Shown here in pieces: positions 34,623 through 43,474 of a stretch of 64,000 bases of DNA (within the stretch, counting starts at the first letter, position 1; each line of letters begins with the position of its first letter). The position numbers and the translations under genes were made by a program. Under the pieces are notes generated by a model. The model made no database searches and was not told where the DNA came from. It saw only the letters and a program-made list of their open reading frames with translations. The DNA is from Alicyclobacillus sp. SO9 (GTDB lineage Bacteria; Bacillota; Bacilli; Alicyclobacillales; Alicyclobacillaceae): the NCBI RefSeq assembly GCF_016406125.1, contig NZ_CP066339.1, positions 1,488,001 to 1,552,000 on the forward strand, written 5' to 3'.

Positions 34623-35675
34623 TTAGTGATCCTTTTGCTCCCTATCCCAACCCTCGTCAAAGAATAGTGATCGATTCGATCCCTATCCCCACTAGCCGCC
34701 CAGAATAGGGATCCCGTTGATCCCTATCTCCCGCGCCCCACTCTGCCGCCTCCCACATTAGGGAGCTTTGCGATCACTAATATCCCGGGCGCGGAGCATT
34801 AAGGATCATTGCGATCACAATCGCATTGGGCCAGCGCCCGTTAGGGATCATTGCGATCACTAACGGCCTCACGCCAGTCCAGACAGCCAGCGACGGCACC
34901 GGGATCAACAAGATTTAACAAAAACACAAGCGGAAGAATTGGATTTATTAACATCAAATACGGTTTCATCCAGTTATGTGCGCACCGGAACCGGTGCAGG
35001 CTCTCAGGCAGGGCTCTGGCCTTTGTTGCGCTAGTTGGTTAAGGATCCTTTTGCTCCCTATCCCAAGACTCGGCAAAGAATAGTGATCGATTCGATCCCT
35101 ATCCCCAATAGTCGCTCAGAATAGGGATCCCGTTGCTCCCTATCAACTACGCCCCACTCTGCCGCCTCCCACATTAGGGAGCTTTGCGATCACTAATATC
35201 CCGGGCACGGAGCATTAGGGATCATTGCGATCACAATCGCATTGGGCCAACACCCGTTAGGGATCATTGCGATCAGTAACTGCCTCACGCCAATCCAGAC
35301 AGCCTGTGACGGCAGCGGGATCAACAAGATTTAACAAAACACAAATTAAATATATTTACATTTCATACTGTTACATCCAGTTATGTGCGCACCGGAACCG
35401 GTGCAGGCTCTCAGGCCTTTGTTGCGCTAGTTGGTTAAGGATCCTTTTGCTCCCTATCGCGACACTCGTCAAAGAATAGTGATCGATTCGATCCCTATCC
35501 CCAGTAGTCGCTCAGAATAGGGATCCCGTTGATCCCTATCTCCCGCGTCCCACTCTGTCGCCTCCCACATTAGGGAGCTTTGCGATCACTAAATTCCCGG
35601 GCACGGAGAATTAAGGATCTTTGCGATCACAATCGGATGACCAATTCGAGAAATAGTGATCCTTTCAGGCACTAA
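34623..35675. repeat. Phased palindrome array, three long repeat units
   Basis: Three units start at 34623, 35039 and 35435 (spacing 416 and 396 bases). Each holds six imperfect 23-bp palindromes of the form TTAGNGATC-N5-GATCNCTAA. In every unit they begin at offsets 0, 41, 82, 135, 176 and 218. Example sites: 34664-34686, 34705-34727, 34758-34780, 34841-34863. The 18-base gaps are conserved between units, so this is not a CRISPR array. In units 1 and 2 the sixth palindrome is followed by a conserved tail with a further dyad, GCACCGGAACCGGTGC (34982-34997, 35389-35404). The third unit ends with a diverged sixth site and no tail. No gene was seen inside. Confidence 0.93.
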
Positions 35676-35858
35676 CTGGCCGATTCACTGGCCGATTCAC
35701 TGGCCGATTCACTGGCTGATTCACTGGCCGATTCACTGGCCGATTCACTGGCCGATTCACTGGCCGATTCACTGGCCGATTCACTGGCTGATTCACTGGC
35801 TGATTCACTGGCTGATTCACTGGCTGATTCACTGGCCGATTCACTGGCTGATTCACTA
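35675..35858. repeat. 12-bp tandem repeat, about 15 copies
   Basis: The unit ACTGGCCGATTC (variant ACTGGCTGATTC) is repeated without interruption. Both strands stay open for about 70 codons because the unit is divisible by three, but no SD or start supports a gene. It abuts the last palindrome of the array and lies 68 bases beyond the antiporter stop. Confidence 0.93.
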
Positions 35859-35926
35859 AACCTGCTCCCAGCCTACTCACCACTACGGCTCCCCAACTGC
35901 CTCGCTGCTCCAGTCCAGGTCTTTGT

Positions 35927-37417
35927 CTATTCCTTCAGGCAAGCGTCATGAAGGCTGATATCCCCGTGAAACAGATAACGAATTTGGCTGATGCAATCTG
36001 GCTCACCCATGACTTGCACAACGTCAAACTGTTCCAAATGGGTATGTCCGCGCGGGATAATGCGTTCATCACCGCGAATGATGGACAAAAATAGTACCTC
36101 CTGAGGGAGATGGAGGATGCGCATGGGGATGTCATCCATCATCCGGGATCGGACTTCGATTTGATCAATTACCCAGCCCGGCGGCAGTGTATCGCTGTTG
36201 ATCTGCAGCTTTTCCGGAGGCTTTTCTGTCTCTGGTATTCCCGGCAGGGGCATTTTCTTCAAGATTCGGGTGAATGCTGCTGGTGACACGAGACACGTTG
36301 TGACGGACAATAGGATAAAACCATTTGCCATAGCGTGGGAAATAAGCCCGGTCTGCTCACCAATTTGACTGGCTGCGATGGTAAGACTCAATCGGGAACT
36401 GAGAAGAAATCCGCTGCCAATTCGTTGACTTACTGGAAATCGCCGCATCAGAATCCATGAAGGAAGCAATTTGTTGACATACATTACGACCAAGAAGATT
36501 ATCATGGCCAGTACAAAGTTTCTCGTGCCTGCCAGGGATTGAAAATTGAATCTCAGTCCGACGTCAACGAAGAAAATTGGAATGAGAAATCCATAACCGA
36601 TGGAATTTAACTTATTGGTTAACAGGGAGTGCTTTTCAGACAATAAGGAGACGATGGCTCCAGCTAAAAAGGCGCCAATCACCACTTCCGTTCCCAGCGA
36701 CTCCGAGAACGCCAGGAACGCCAGAATTAGGGCGAACGCGAAGCGCAGTCCAATTTCACTGGTTGCATTCTCAACTGCATGAAACAATCTCAGCCTCTGC
36801 GCCAAGTGCAAGAGCCTCCATACTGCAACGAAAAACAGTAAAAGAACCATGATGAGCAGAAAACTGAACGCATTTCCGGTGGTATGCAGTGTAATGTATC
36901 CAGTGAAAAACACTAACGTAAACACATCGGCCATTAACGCGTAGAGAAGGGTCTCTTGGCCAAAGTCAAAACTTATCCAACCGGCTTCTTTAAGTGCTGG
37001 TGTAACGATACCAACAGAGGTTGTACTGAGGAGCAGTGTGATAATCCATATGTGGCTTGTGACATGAAGCCGGTATAATCCAAAGGCGACGACAAAGGAG
37101 ATAGCGGTTGTGATGAGAAAATAAACAAGTCCCCGGAGCCATGGCGGTCTTCCGCCTTCTTTTGGTTTTTGGAAGAGCAAGTCAAAGTCCATTTCAATAC
37201 CGGACAGAAACATCAAATATGAGAAACCAAAGGTAGCCAAGAAGCTGATTCCCTGTGTGGAGGTCGCAATACCTAATGCATGTGGGCCAATCAGAAAACC
37301 AAGGATGATTTCCAGCACTACACTTGGAATGAATCCGCGAAACCCGTGAATCGAGAGCCACGGACTTAGAAGTGCAGCAACCGTGACAAAAAACAACGAG
37401 TTATAGGTGTGTCCCAT
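35927..37417 (-). CDS. Kef/NapA-type cation:proton antiporter
   Basis: About 496 residues. The first 380 form the CPA2 exchanger domain with around 12 helices (LEIILGFLIGPHALGI; FGFSYLMFLSGIEMDFDLLFQKP; LLSTTSVGIVTPALKEAGW; FAFALILAFLAFSESLGTEVVIGAFLAGAIVSLLS; IPIFFVDVGLRFN). The cytoplasmic tail ends with a TrkA_C-like domain (LFLSIIRGDERIIPRGHTHLEQFDVVQVMGE) that normally senses nucleotides or ions. Start ATG 37417 has GGGGAGAT upstream; the ORF is open further upstream without a supported start. Role: K+ or Na+ exchange for protons. Confidence 0.88.
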   Translation of the reverse strand: MGHTYNSLFFVTVAALLSPWLSIHGFRGFIPSVVLEIILGFLIGPHALGIATSTQGISFLATFGFSYLMFLSGIEMDFDLLFQKPKEGGRPPWLRGLVYFLITTAISFVVAFGLYRLHVTSHIWIITLLLSTTSVGIVTPALKEAGWISFDFGQETLLYALMADVFTLVFFTGYITLHTTGNAFSFLLIMVLLLFFVAVWRLLHLAQRLRLFHAVENATSEIGLRFAFALILAFLAFSESLGTEVVIGAFLAGAIVSLLSEKHSLLTNKLNSIGYGFLIPIFFVDVGLRFNFQSLAGTRNFVLAMIIFLVVMYVNKLLPSWILMRRFPVSQRIGSGFLLSSRLSLTIAASQIGEQTGLISHAMANGFILLSVTTCLVSPAAFTRILKKMPLPGIPETEKPPEKLQINSDTLPPGWVIDQIEVRSRMMDDIPMRILHLPQEVLFLSIIRGDERIIPRGHTHLEQFDVVQVMGEPDCISQIRYLFHGDISLHDACLKE

Positions 37418-37804
37418 AAGATCTCCCCTGTTCTGTCCCAATATAGATTGGCCTTCTGAATGGTTGTTATACAGATTGCATTTCGGTATTGAGAACAGGT
37501 CTTGTGTAAAAGGCCTGTACAAAATGGACTCCAAAAAGATCTGTCAAGGAACATTTGCTTAGATACTTACATAAGCTCATCGCAGATCCAGCACAAGCAT
37601 CTGGCACAAGCATCCGGGCTCTTAGATATCAGTTGAAGAAGCTTTGAACCATTGAAAGCCTCTGTGGGTGAGGGAATTATATCATAATTCTACCCAGTAA
37701 GACTGCCCGCTGGTCATTCTCACTTTCCTGGATGCATACATACTACTAAAGGGACATACTACTGGCTCTCTTGTGTCATCTGATGAAGTAATGGGGAATG
37801 TGCG

Positions 37805-38269
37805 ATGTTTGGAATGGGAAAATCGAAACGTATGCAGCAACAGTTACAAGAGTTAACGGAAAAACTAACGGTGCTGACAAAGCATGTTGAGGAATTGAAC
37901 AAGTCGGACGCACATCGAGGTCGAGTGAATATTGAGAAGCTAGAGATTGACCAGGCATTTTTAGACCAATTAGTGTTTCGACTGGAGAGTCTGGACATTG
38001 AGGAACTAAGTGGTTCGTTAAACTTGGGCAACAATTTTTCACCAAAAGTGGAAAATGGACCGGACAAACTGGGACACAGTGAACAAAATCTGTCTGCAGA
38101 CAGGGCGCCTGCACAAGGCAGCTCTGCTCACGAATCAGCCTATCACTTCGAGAACGACCGCGAGGCATCTGCCGCCGCAGAGCCAGATGGGGGTGCCGAA
38201 ACGACGGTGTCATTGCCGGACGGGACGACTCTAAAAGCAACGGATAAAGGTTACCTAATGACGCTGTAA
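37805..38269 (+). CDS. GerPC-like coiled-coil protein of a spore-type cluster
   Basis: A 154-residue protein: N-terminal coiled coil (residues 8-40, QQQLQELTEKLTVLTKHVEEL), then VNIEKLEIDQAFLDQLVFRLESLDIEELSGSLNLGNNF, which resembles the IEKIEYKFDQLKVE..LDGTLNIG segment of the spore germination protein GerPC. The rest is Ser/Ala/Glu-rich and probably unstructured. The similarity is weak, but the two genes behind it are GerPA/PF-like, which supports it. CATACATA at 37735 resembles a sigma-K -10 element (low confidence). Confidence 0.6.
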   Translation: MFGMGKSKRMQQQLQELTEKLTVLTKHVEELNKSDAHRGRVNIEKLEIDQAFLDQLVFRLESLDIEELSGSLNLGNNFSPKVENGPDKLGHSEQNLSADRAPAQGSSAHESAYHFENDREASAAAEPDGGAETTVSLPDGTTLKATDKGYLMTL

Positions 38270-38293
38270 GCTTAAACGGAAAGGCGGAGTGGT

Positions 38294-38746
38294 ATGGATA
38301 ATCCGTTGTCGCCGAACTTCTTCATTGGTACCATCCATATCGGTCAAATCGAGAGTGCTTCCTGCTTCAACCTGGGAAACAACTGGCCGACAAATTTTCG
38401 GAGTTACAAGAAGCAGAATCAAGGTTTTGGGACGGTGAGGGGGAATCATAATAGTGTAACGGGATCGAAATCCTTATTAAACGATCCCGATGTCATCGAC
38501 GCCCCCAATTTTTCCGGCAAACGCCCTCCAGAATGGCTGCAGCGCATGCTTGAACAAGGCAAGGGACCCTTCGTCGATGCGGAACCAGAAGAGGAGGAAA
38601 ACTCTTCCGAGGAGACGACTGCAAGCAGTGAAACAGATTCTCAATCAGACGAAGTCAGTGAAACCGGAGATGAAGACTCGACTTCTGCACATATGGACAG
38701 CGACAACACCGGACAGAACACTTCTTCAGGGAATGCAATAGATTAA
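38294..38746 (+). CDS. GerPA/GerPF-like spore protein
   Basis: A 150-residue protein. The first 70 residues have the GerPA/GerPF pattern (FIGTIHIGQIESASCFNLGNNWPTNF... QGFGTVRGNHNSV...) and the family ending LNDPDVID. An acidic Ser/Glu/Thr-rich tail of about 80 residues (EEEENSSEETTASSETDSQSDE) is not usual for the short GerP proteins, which have about 75 residues. SD GGCGGAG precedes the ATG. GerP proteins are needed for passage of germinants through the spore coat. Confidence 0.7.
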   Translation: MDNPLSPNFFIGTIHIGQIESASCFNLGNNWPTNFRSYKKQNQGFGTVRGNHNSVTGSKSLLNDPDVIDAPNFSGKRPPEWLQRMLEQGKGPFVDAEPEEEENSSEETTASSETDSQSDEVSETGDEDSTSAHMDSDNTGQNTSSGNAID

Positions 38747-38761
38747 AGGGGGATTGGCACT

Positions 38762-38992
38762 GTGAAAATCCGGTTCGGTTCCATCAGCATCGGCAGTGTG
38801 AGTAATCAGTCCGGGGTCTACTACGGTGTCAACCGCCAGCATGATGTGAGCAATTCCATGAAGGAGAATGACGGATTCGGTACTGTGAAGGGCGAGCGGA
38901 ATGTCTATCGAAATAACATACAGATTGTATTTGATGAGGACGACATAGATACGTGGACGGTTCCAAGCGGGGGAAAGTCTGATGAACAATAA
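38762..38992 (+). CDS. Second GerPA/GerPF-like small protein
   Basis: A 76-residue protein from GTG 38762 (SD AAAGGGGGA). It begins KIRFGSISIGSVSNQSGVYYG and shares the central GFGTVKGERN and the acidic end DEDDID with its upstream neighbour, which points to a tandem duplication of the GerP-like core. Overlaps the next gene by 11 bases. Confidence 0.65.
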   Translation: MKIRFGSISIGSVSNQSGVYYGVNRQHDVSNSMKENDGFGTVKGERNVYRNNIQIVFDEDDIDTWTVPSGGKSDEQ

Positions 38993-39473
38993 TTTCAATC
39001 CATTCGAGTCATTGAAGCAATTGGGACAACTGCGTCAGTTTCAAAAAATGTTTGGTCAGGATTTCTTTAAAAATATGCCTATGCCGGACATGGCAGGGAC
39101 AGACTTTGAAATGCCGTTTTTCAATGGGGACTCTTCAGAATTCCCGAGGGCGGATGTATATGAGCAGGGCAGTGAGGTAGTGGCTGTTCTTGAGATACCG
39201 GGACTGAATAAGAGTACAGATGTTTCCCTGTCCGTTCGACCGAACAAGCTCTATGTAAGAGGCAGCATTTCTAACCTGGGGGTATCCAACGACAAGGTCC
39301 TCTTGACGGAACGACATCATGGTTCTTTCGATCGCGAAATTAACTTGCCAGTAACAGTGCTGCCTGACACAGTGCGCGCTTCATATAAGAATGGGTTACT
39401 TGAGGTTTACATGTTAAAAGAGGACGACCACAGTGATCGTCCTACAGATTCCATTCCTATTGATTTTGCCTGA
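38982..39473 (+). CDS. Hsp20/alpha-crystallin-domain protein (coat-type)
   Basis: A 163-residue small heat-shock-like protein. The alpha-crystallin domain is residues 47-150 (FPRADVYEQGSEVVAVLEIPGLNKSTDVSLSVRPNKLYVRGS... HGSFDREINLPVTVLPDTVRASYKNGLLEVYMLK). In place of the C-terminal IxI motif there is IPIDF. It overlaps the preceding gene by 11 bases, so it is cotranslated with GerP-like proteins, which suggests a spore-coat role like the crystallin-type coat proteins CotM/CotP of Bacillus rather than general heat protection. No CtsR/HrcA site is in front of it. Confidence 0.8.
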   Translation: MNNNFNPFESLKQLGQLRQFQKMFGQDFFKNMPMPDMAGTDFEMPFFNGDSSEFPRADVYEQGSEVVAVLEIPGLNKSTDVSLSVRPNKLYVRGSISNLGVSNDKVLLTERHHGSFDREINLPVTVLPDTVRASYKNGLLEVYMLKEDDHSDRPTDSIPIDFA

Positions 39474-39496
39474 CAAGTGGCTGGTTTGTGGAAGGC

Positions 39497-39763
39497 TTAG
39501 CTGAACAGCAGTTCCTTGAGGCGATCCCACTCGCTTTCGTCCACAATATTTTCGTAGTGCTGTTGTCCGTTTTCGGTCTCAATAACCTTCAAGAGGGCGT
39601 ATTGGTCATCAGCATCGGTGCCGGCAAGAAATACATATTTTTGATGTGCGACAGTCAAATTGTCCGCAATATAGAATTCATGCGGTATGCCTGCCTCATC
39701 CTTAAGATAAAGGTATTGTGGTGCAGAGCATGAACAACTGTCTTGTCCACAGGAACACGACAT
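39497..39763 (-). CDS. DUF1292 domain protein
   Basis: An 88-residue protein with an N-terminal cysteine-rich start (SCSCGQDSCSCS) and the DUF1292 body (LKDEAGIPHEFYIADNLTVAHQKYVFLAGTDADDQYALLKVIE). SD GAGGT precedes the ATG on the minus strand. The family is common in Firmicutes; function unknown. The cysteine cluster could bind metal. Confidence 0.85.
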   Translation of the reverse strand: MSCSCGQDSCSCSAPQYLYLKDEAGIPHEFYIADNLTVAHQKYVFLAGTDADDQYALLKVIETENGQQHYENIVDESEWDRLKELLFS

Positions 39764-39889
39764 AGTCTATACCTCACTTCATAGATGATTTCTTATTTGG
39801 ACGAGCCTGCTGTATGCTTAAAACAGCGGGCTCCATCATTTACAGTATCACACACGCACGTTGTCGTGCCAGTTTTGGGAGGTGCCAAA

Positions 39890-41359
39890 TTGAGCAATAC
39901 GTCAGGGCAGGTTGGAACAGAGAAGTGGCTTTTACACGCAACAATACCGGAGTTGCAAGAGGCCATGGAAAACGGAGAGATTACGGCAGTTTGGATAGTA
40001 ACCCAGTTCTTGCGCAGAATTGCAAAGTTTAACTCCCAAGGCCCAAGCATCAACGCGGTGCTGGAGTTGAACCCAGACGCGCTGTTTACGGCGGAAGCAC
40101 TTGATGTTGAGCGGCGGGCTTCAGGAGCGAGATCGAGCTTGCATGGAATTCCAATTCTCCTGAAGGACAACATTGATACAGGAGATAAAATGCACACAAG
40201 TGCAGGGTCTATAGCATTGGCCCAGTCAACAGCAGCGGATGACGCGTTCATCGTTCGAAAACTGAGGGAGGCAGGAGCCGTAATTTTAGGCAAAGCCAAT
40301 ATGACTGAATGGGCCAACTTTATGACAGAGAACATGCCAAACGGCTATAGTTCACGAGGCGGTCAGGTACACAATCCATACGGTCCAGGCAAACTTGATA
40401 CGGGCGGATCCAGTTCAGGATCTGCCGCCGGTGTCGCCGCTGGGTTTGCTGTTGCTGCCATCGGGACAGAAACCTCAGGTTCGATTCTCAGCCCGGCCAG
40501 TGCACAGTCGTTGGCAGGAATCAAACCGACAGTTGGGCTTGTCAGCAGGGACGGAATTATCCCCATTGCTTACAGCCAGGATACCGCTGGTCCAATCGCT
40601 AAAACCGTAGAAGACGCTGCTATTGTTCTAAGCGTAATTCAAGGGAAAGATGAGACAGACGCTGCTACTCTGGTGTCGGAAGGCGCGCTCGAAGACTATT
40701 CCGCCAACCTTTCTAACGCCAGTTTAAAAGGTGCCCGTATTGGCATTCCAAGAAAATTCTTAGATGGCGTATCGGAACAACAAATGGAGGTCTTCCAGCG
40801 GGGGATTTCCGAGCTGAAGGAATTAGGAGCAGAGACCGTTGCGATTGAAGGCCAATTCGAGGACTACGATGAGTCAGACATTCATGTTTTGATTTACGAG
40901 TTCAAATCTGCCCTAAATGCATATCTAGCTGGCCTCTCTCAGCAGGCGGAGGCTCACTCACTGTCCGAATTGATTACATTTAATCTCAAACATGCGAGAA
41001 AAGCATTGAAGTACGAGCAAACCCTCCTGACGACAGCAGACAGGACCAGCGGTACACTCACGGAAACCAGATATTTGGAATCTCGCCTAATGGACATTCA
41101 GAGTTCAAGAGAGGACGGCATTGACAAAGTTGTGAAAGAATACGAGTTGGATGCTTTACTCTTTATCAACAATTATGGGGCGGGAATCGCAGCCAAGGCT
41201 GGCTATCCTTCTGTCACCGTTCCTGCAGGATACACGGAACACGGTGAACCCATCGGTTTAACCTTTACTGGAACTGCGTATGCAGAAGGCAGATTGCTTC
41301 AACTTGCCTATGCCTACGAACGAGCAACACAGCACCGAGTTCATCCTGACTTTGATTAA
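39890..41359 (+). CDS. Amidase (amidase signature family)
   Basis: A 489-residue cytoplasmic enzyme of the amidase signature family, hydrolysing amide bonds. The catalytic triad is visible: Lys in ILLKDNIDTGD, the first Ser in the glycine/serine-rich GGSSSGSAAGVAAGFAV, and the nucleophile Ser in GTETSGSILSPAS. It ends VTVPAGYTEHGEPIGLTFTGTAYAEGRLLQLAYAYE, typical of the group. The start is TTG 39890 with GGGAGG 7 bases upstream; the ATG at 39785 would add 35 residues with no SD. The substrate is unknown; it is not GatA since no gatB/gatC is near. Confidence 0.87.
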   Translation: MSNTSGQVGTEKWLLHATIPELQEAMENGEITAVWIVTQFLRRIAKFNSQGPSINAVLELNPDALFTAEALDVERRASGARSSLHGIPILLKDNIDTGDKMHTSAGSIALAQSTAADDAFIVRKLREAGAVILGKANMTEWANFMTENMPNGYSSRGGQVHNPYGPGKLDTGGSSSGSAAGVAAGFAVAAIGTETSGSILSPASAQSLAGIKPTVGLVSRDGIIPIAYSQDTAGPIAKTVEDAAIVLSVIQGKDETDAATLVSEGALEDYSANLSNASLKGARIGIPRKFLDGVSEQQMEVFQRGISELKELGAETVAIEGQFEDYDESDIHVLIYEFKSALNAYLAGLSQQAEAHSLSELITFNLKHARKALKYEQTLLTTADRTSGTLTETRYLESRLMDIQSSREDGIDKVVKEYELDALLFINNYGAGIAAKAGYPSVTVPAGYTEHGEPIGLTFTGTAYAEGRLLQLAYAYERATQHRVHPDFD

Positions 41360-41440
41360 CAGGCTTTGACTACATGCTTCGCTGTATGGTCTTGGCACAA
41401 GGGTTGTCGTGCTCACGAAGATGCAATGTGGTAATGAATG

Positions 41441-41480
41441 GACCCCCAGCGCAATATGCTGTTCTCCTGTTCTGGGGGTC
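41441..41480 (+). terminator. Terminator-like hairpin after the amidase gene
   Basis: GACCCCCAG (41441-41449) and CTGGGGGTC (41472-41480) pair exactly; TTGTATT follows. Confidence 0.6.
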
Positions 41481-41881
41481 TTGTATTGAGACCAGACCTT
41501 CCGCCAAATCGCCCCCTACTCCTACCTCAAGGAATGAGTTGAACGCAACCGGACGTTAGAAAATGTAGAGCATAACTAAACACAGCCGAATGACCGTTTT
41601 GTTTGTGAGGTATTCCGCGCAGATTAAGGAGGCAGCCTTATTGCTGACTTGGGCAGAAATACCCCATAGTGATCCAATGTATTACAATGATAGTATATAA
41701 TGTGTTCGTATAGACTTATACTTAAGAACTAGCGGGTGGGAATTAGGCTTGGCGTAACAATCGTTGACCGTGAGTGATGAGGTGAACTCTGGTGATTGTT
41801 AGCAGGGCCGGCAGTTGGTGTTATAGAGCGCATTGATTCTGATTCCATGCATTATGCTAGGACAAGGTGGGGTATACTTCG
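41481..41881 (+). other. Intergenic region before the sedolisin-like gene
   Basis: About 400 bases without a supported gene. AAGGAGG at 41625 is followed by a 19-codon ORF (TTG 41641 to TAA 41700), too short to call. TATAAT occurs at about 41695, so a promoter is probably here. Confidence 0.35.
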
Positions 41882-43357
41882 ATGCAAAATGGTCGCCGTT
41901 CGAAAGAAATGTTTTTATGGATATATACTTCAGTCCTCTTATTAACCCTCTCAGTAGTTCTGAATTTTGATTTTTTCAATGAATTCCATCCTGGTGGCTC
42001 AAATTCTACAATGGCGACACCGGTCGGACCTCCGTCGTTTTCCATTTTGAAAAAAATGTTTCCTAGCACGCTTACGCCAGAAAAATTTGCAGATACATTT
42101 GACCTCCTTAAGGCACAAATTGCAGGAGATTATGGACAAGGCGAAACAATAGGTTTTATCGAGGTGGATGGCGAATACAGCCAAAAATCGTTCCATGAAT
42201 TCAATCGACAATTTGAAGGACAAATGTCCGAACTAAGTAGCCCCGTCAAAGTCACAGTGCTCCCCAAAGCAGAGAATTTAGGTGTTCATTCCAAGGAACA
42301 AATTGACGAGACAATGACGGATGTCGAATGGGCTCACGTTGTCGCACCAAAGGCGAATTTGGTAGTATTCGATTCTAGCAAAATGAGTAAAGAGCAAATT
42401 TCACAAGCGATTTCGAAGTATCACGTTAACGTGTTGTCTGAATCTATTCTCGATTCAAAAGTGTTTAACCATGTGAGAGATCCTTTTATCCGTTCCCATC
42501 AAGCTGGAATCTTATCTCTATCGATGTCACATCCCTTCTTTACGGGGACAGGCGATGGTGGCGCGAATGTAGCCCCAGCCGCGATGTACCCAGATGCAGT
42601 ACTAGTAGGGGGCATTGAAGTTCCATCACGTAATCCTATACAGGTATGGAACTTCGAGGGCTACGGTAGTGCCGTTGGAATGCAAATTGCACCTCGATAC
42701 GAGAGAAGTATCACTCACAATTTTTGGAGAACTGTTCCAGATGTGTTGTGGATGTCTGGGCCGCCTGGTGTCTCTACCGAAACTCCATTAGGCTGGCTAC
42801 CCATGAGTGGTACTAGTTTAGGCGGACCAATTTGGGCTGCACTTTGGTCGCTTGGAGACAATCTACACCGCCATAACATGGGTTCCCCGCTTTCATCTAA
42901 CGCAAACGCAACGTTATATAAATTGTATAAAAAGTATCCAAACGCTTTTATTCACCCGAGAGATAATAGTCTGCCTACGGAGGCTACAGGATTGGGATAT
43001 CCAAATTCGTATCAAATCGTAAAGGATTTAGGAAAATTTCAAGGCCGAGTTACTCCTGGGAGTAGTTTCAAACTTCAGAGAGTGCCGTTCTATTTGGCAT
43101 TTATTGAATTTGCACTTGCAATCCTCTTCGCGCTCTTGGGACGAAGCTTTAAAGCAAGTCGTCGTAAAGCGGTGCTTATAGTGACTGCTAATTCGGTTCT
43201 AGCTTTCTGTGTCATGATAGTTATATCCACTCTTTGCAGTGCAATCGAAGCAAACGATCTCATTCGTGATATAGCTTTCTTCTTCATGGTAATACCATAC
43301 CTGTTTCTGATACGTCGCTTTGATAAGTGGGTTTGGAACACCTCTAGGTGGAAGTAA
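41882..43357 (+). CDS. Membrane-anchored sedolisin-like (S53) protein
   Basis: A 491-residue protein. Residues 11-31 form an N-terminal membrane anchor and residues about 395-480 three more helices. In between is an S53-like domain: E143 and D147 in ETMTDVEWAHVVAPKANLVVF match the sedolisin ExxxD catalytic pair, and S312 in MSGTSLGGPIWAAL matches the nucleophile motif SGTS..P. The usual oxyanion-hole Asp segment is altered (SLSMSHPFFTG). The large S53 propeptide is absent. It could be an intact membrane peptidase of unusual type or a degenerate relative. Start ATG 41882 has AGGTGGGG upstream. More AT-rich than genes to the left. Confidence 0.7.
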   Translation: MQNGRRSKEMFLWIYTSVLLLTLSVVLNFDFFNEFHPGGSNSTMATPVGPPSFSILKKMFPSTLTPEKFADTFDLLKAQIAGDYGQGETIGFIEVDGEYSQKSFHEFNRQFEGQMSELSSPVKVTVLPKAENLGVHSKEQIDETMTDVEWAHVVAPKANLVVFDSSKMSKEQISQAISKYHVNVLSESILDSKVFNHVRDPFIRSHQAGILSLSMSHPFFTGTGDGGANVAPAAMYPDAVLVGGIEVPSRNPIQVWNFEGYGSAVGMQIAPRYERSITHNFWRTVPDVLWMSGPPGVSTETPLGWLPMSGTSLGGPIWAALWSLGDNLHRHNMGSPLSSNANATLYKLYKKYPNAFIHPRDNSLPTEATGLGYPNSYQIVKDLGKFQGRVTPGSSFKLQRVPFYLAFIEFALAILFALLGRSFKASRRKAVLIVTANSVLAFCVMIVISTLCSAIEANDLIRDIAFFFMVIPYLFLIRRFDKWVWNTSRWK

Positions 43358-43474
43358 CGTGGCGTCGGCATTTCCTACCCACGTTTCAATTCCAAGTATA
43401 ATTCAGAACTGATAGAAAGAGAGTACGCGTTGCGCCGTGAGAAGTGGCAGCAGTTAAACGGGCAACTCTACTGA
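43358..43474 (+). other. In-frame open stretch after the sedolisin stop codon
   Basis: Directly after TAA (43355-43357) the same frame stays open for 38 codons up to TGA at 43472-43474, with a coding-like, charged helix composition (ELIEREYALRREKWQQLNGQLY). No start or SD of its own. It could be a remnant of a longer C terminus or chance. Confidence 0.3.

Noticed and set aside
34623..35675. CRISPR array
   Set aside because: The 23-bp elements are degenerate palindromes and the 18-base gaps are conserved between units. No cas genes are in the window.
35656..35883. ORFs of IHWPIHWL (plus) and NQPVNRPV (minus) repeats
   Set aside because: Created by the 12-bp tandem repeat on both strands, with no start signals. 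The repeat is recorded as DNA feature only.
41641..41700. 19-codon ORF after AAGGAGG upstream of the sedolisin gene
   Set aside because: The SD spacing is acceptable, but the peptide has no features and there is no further support.
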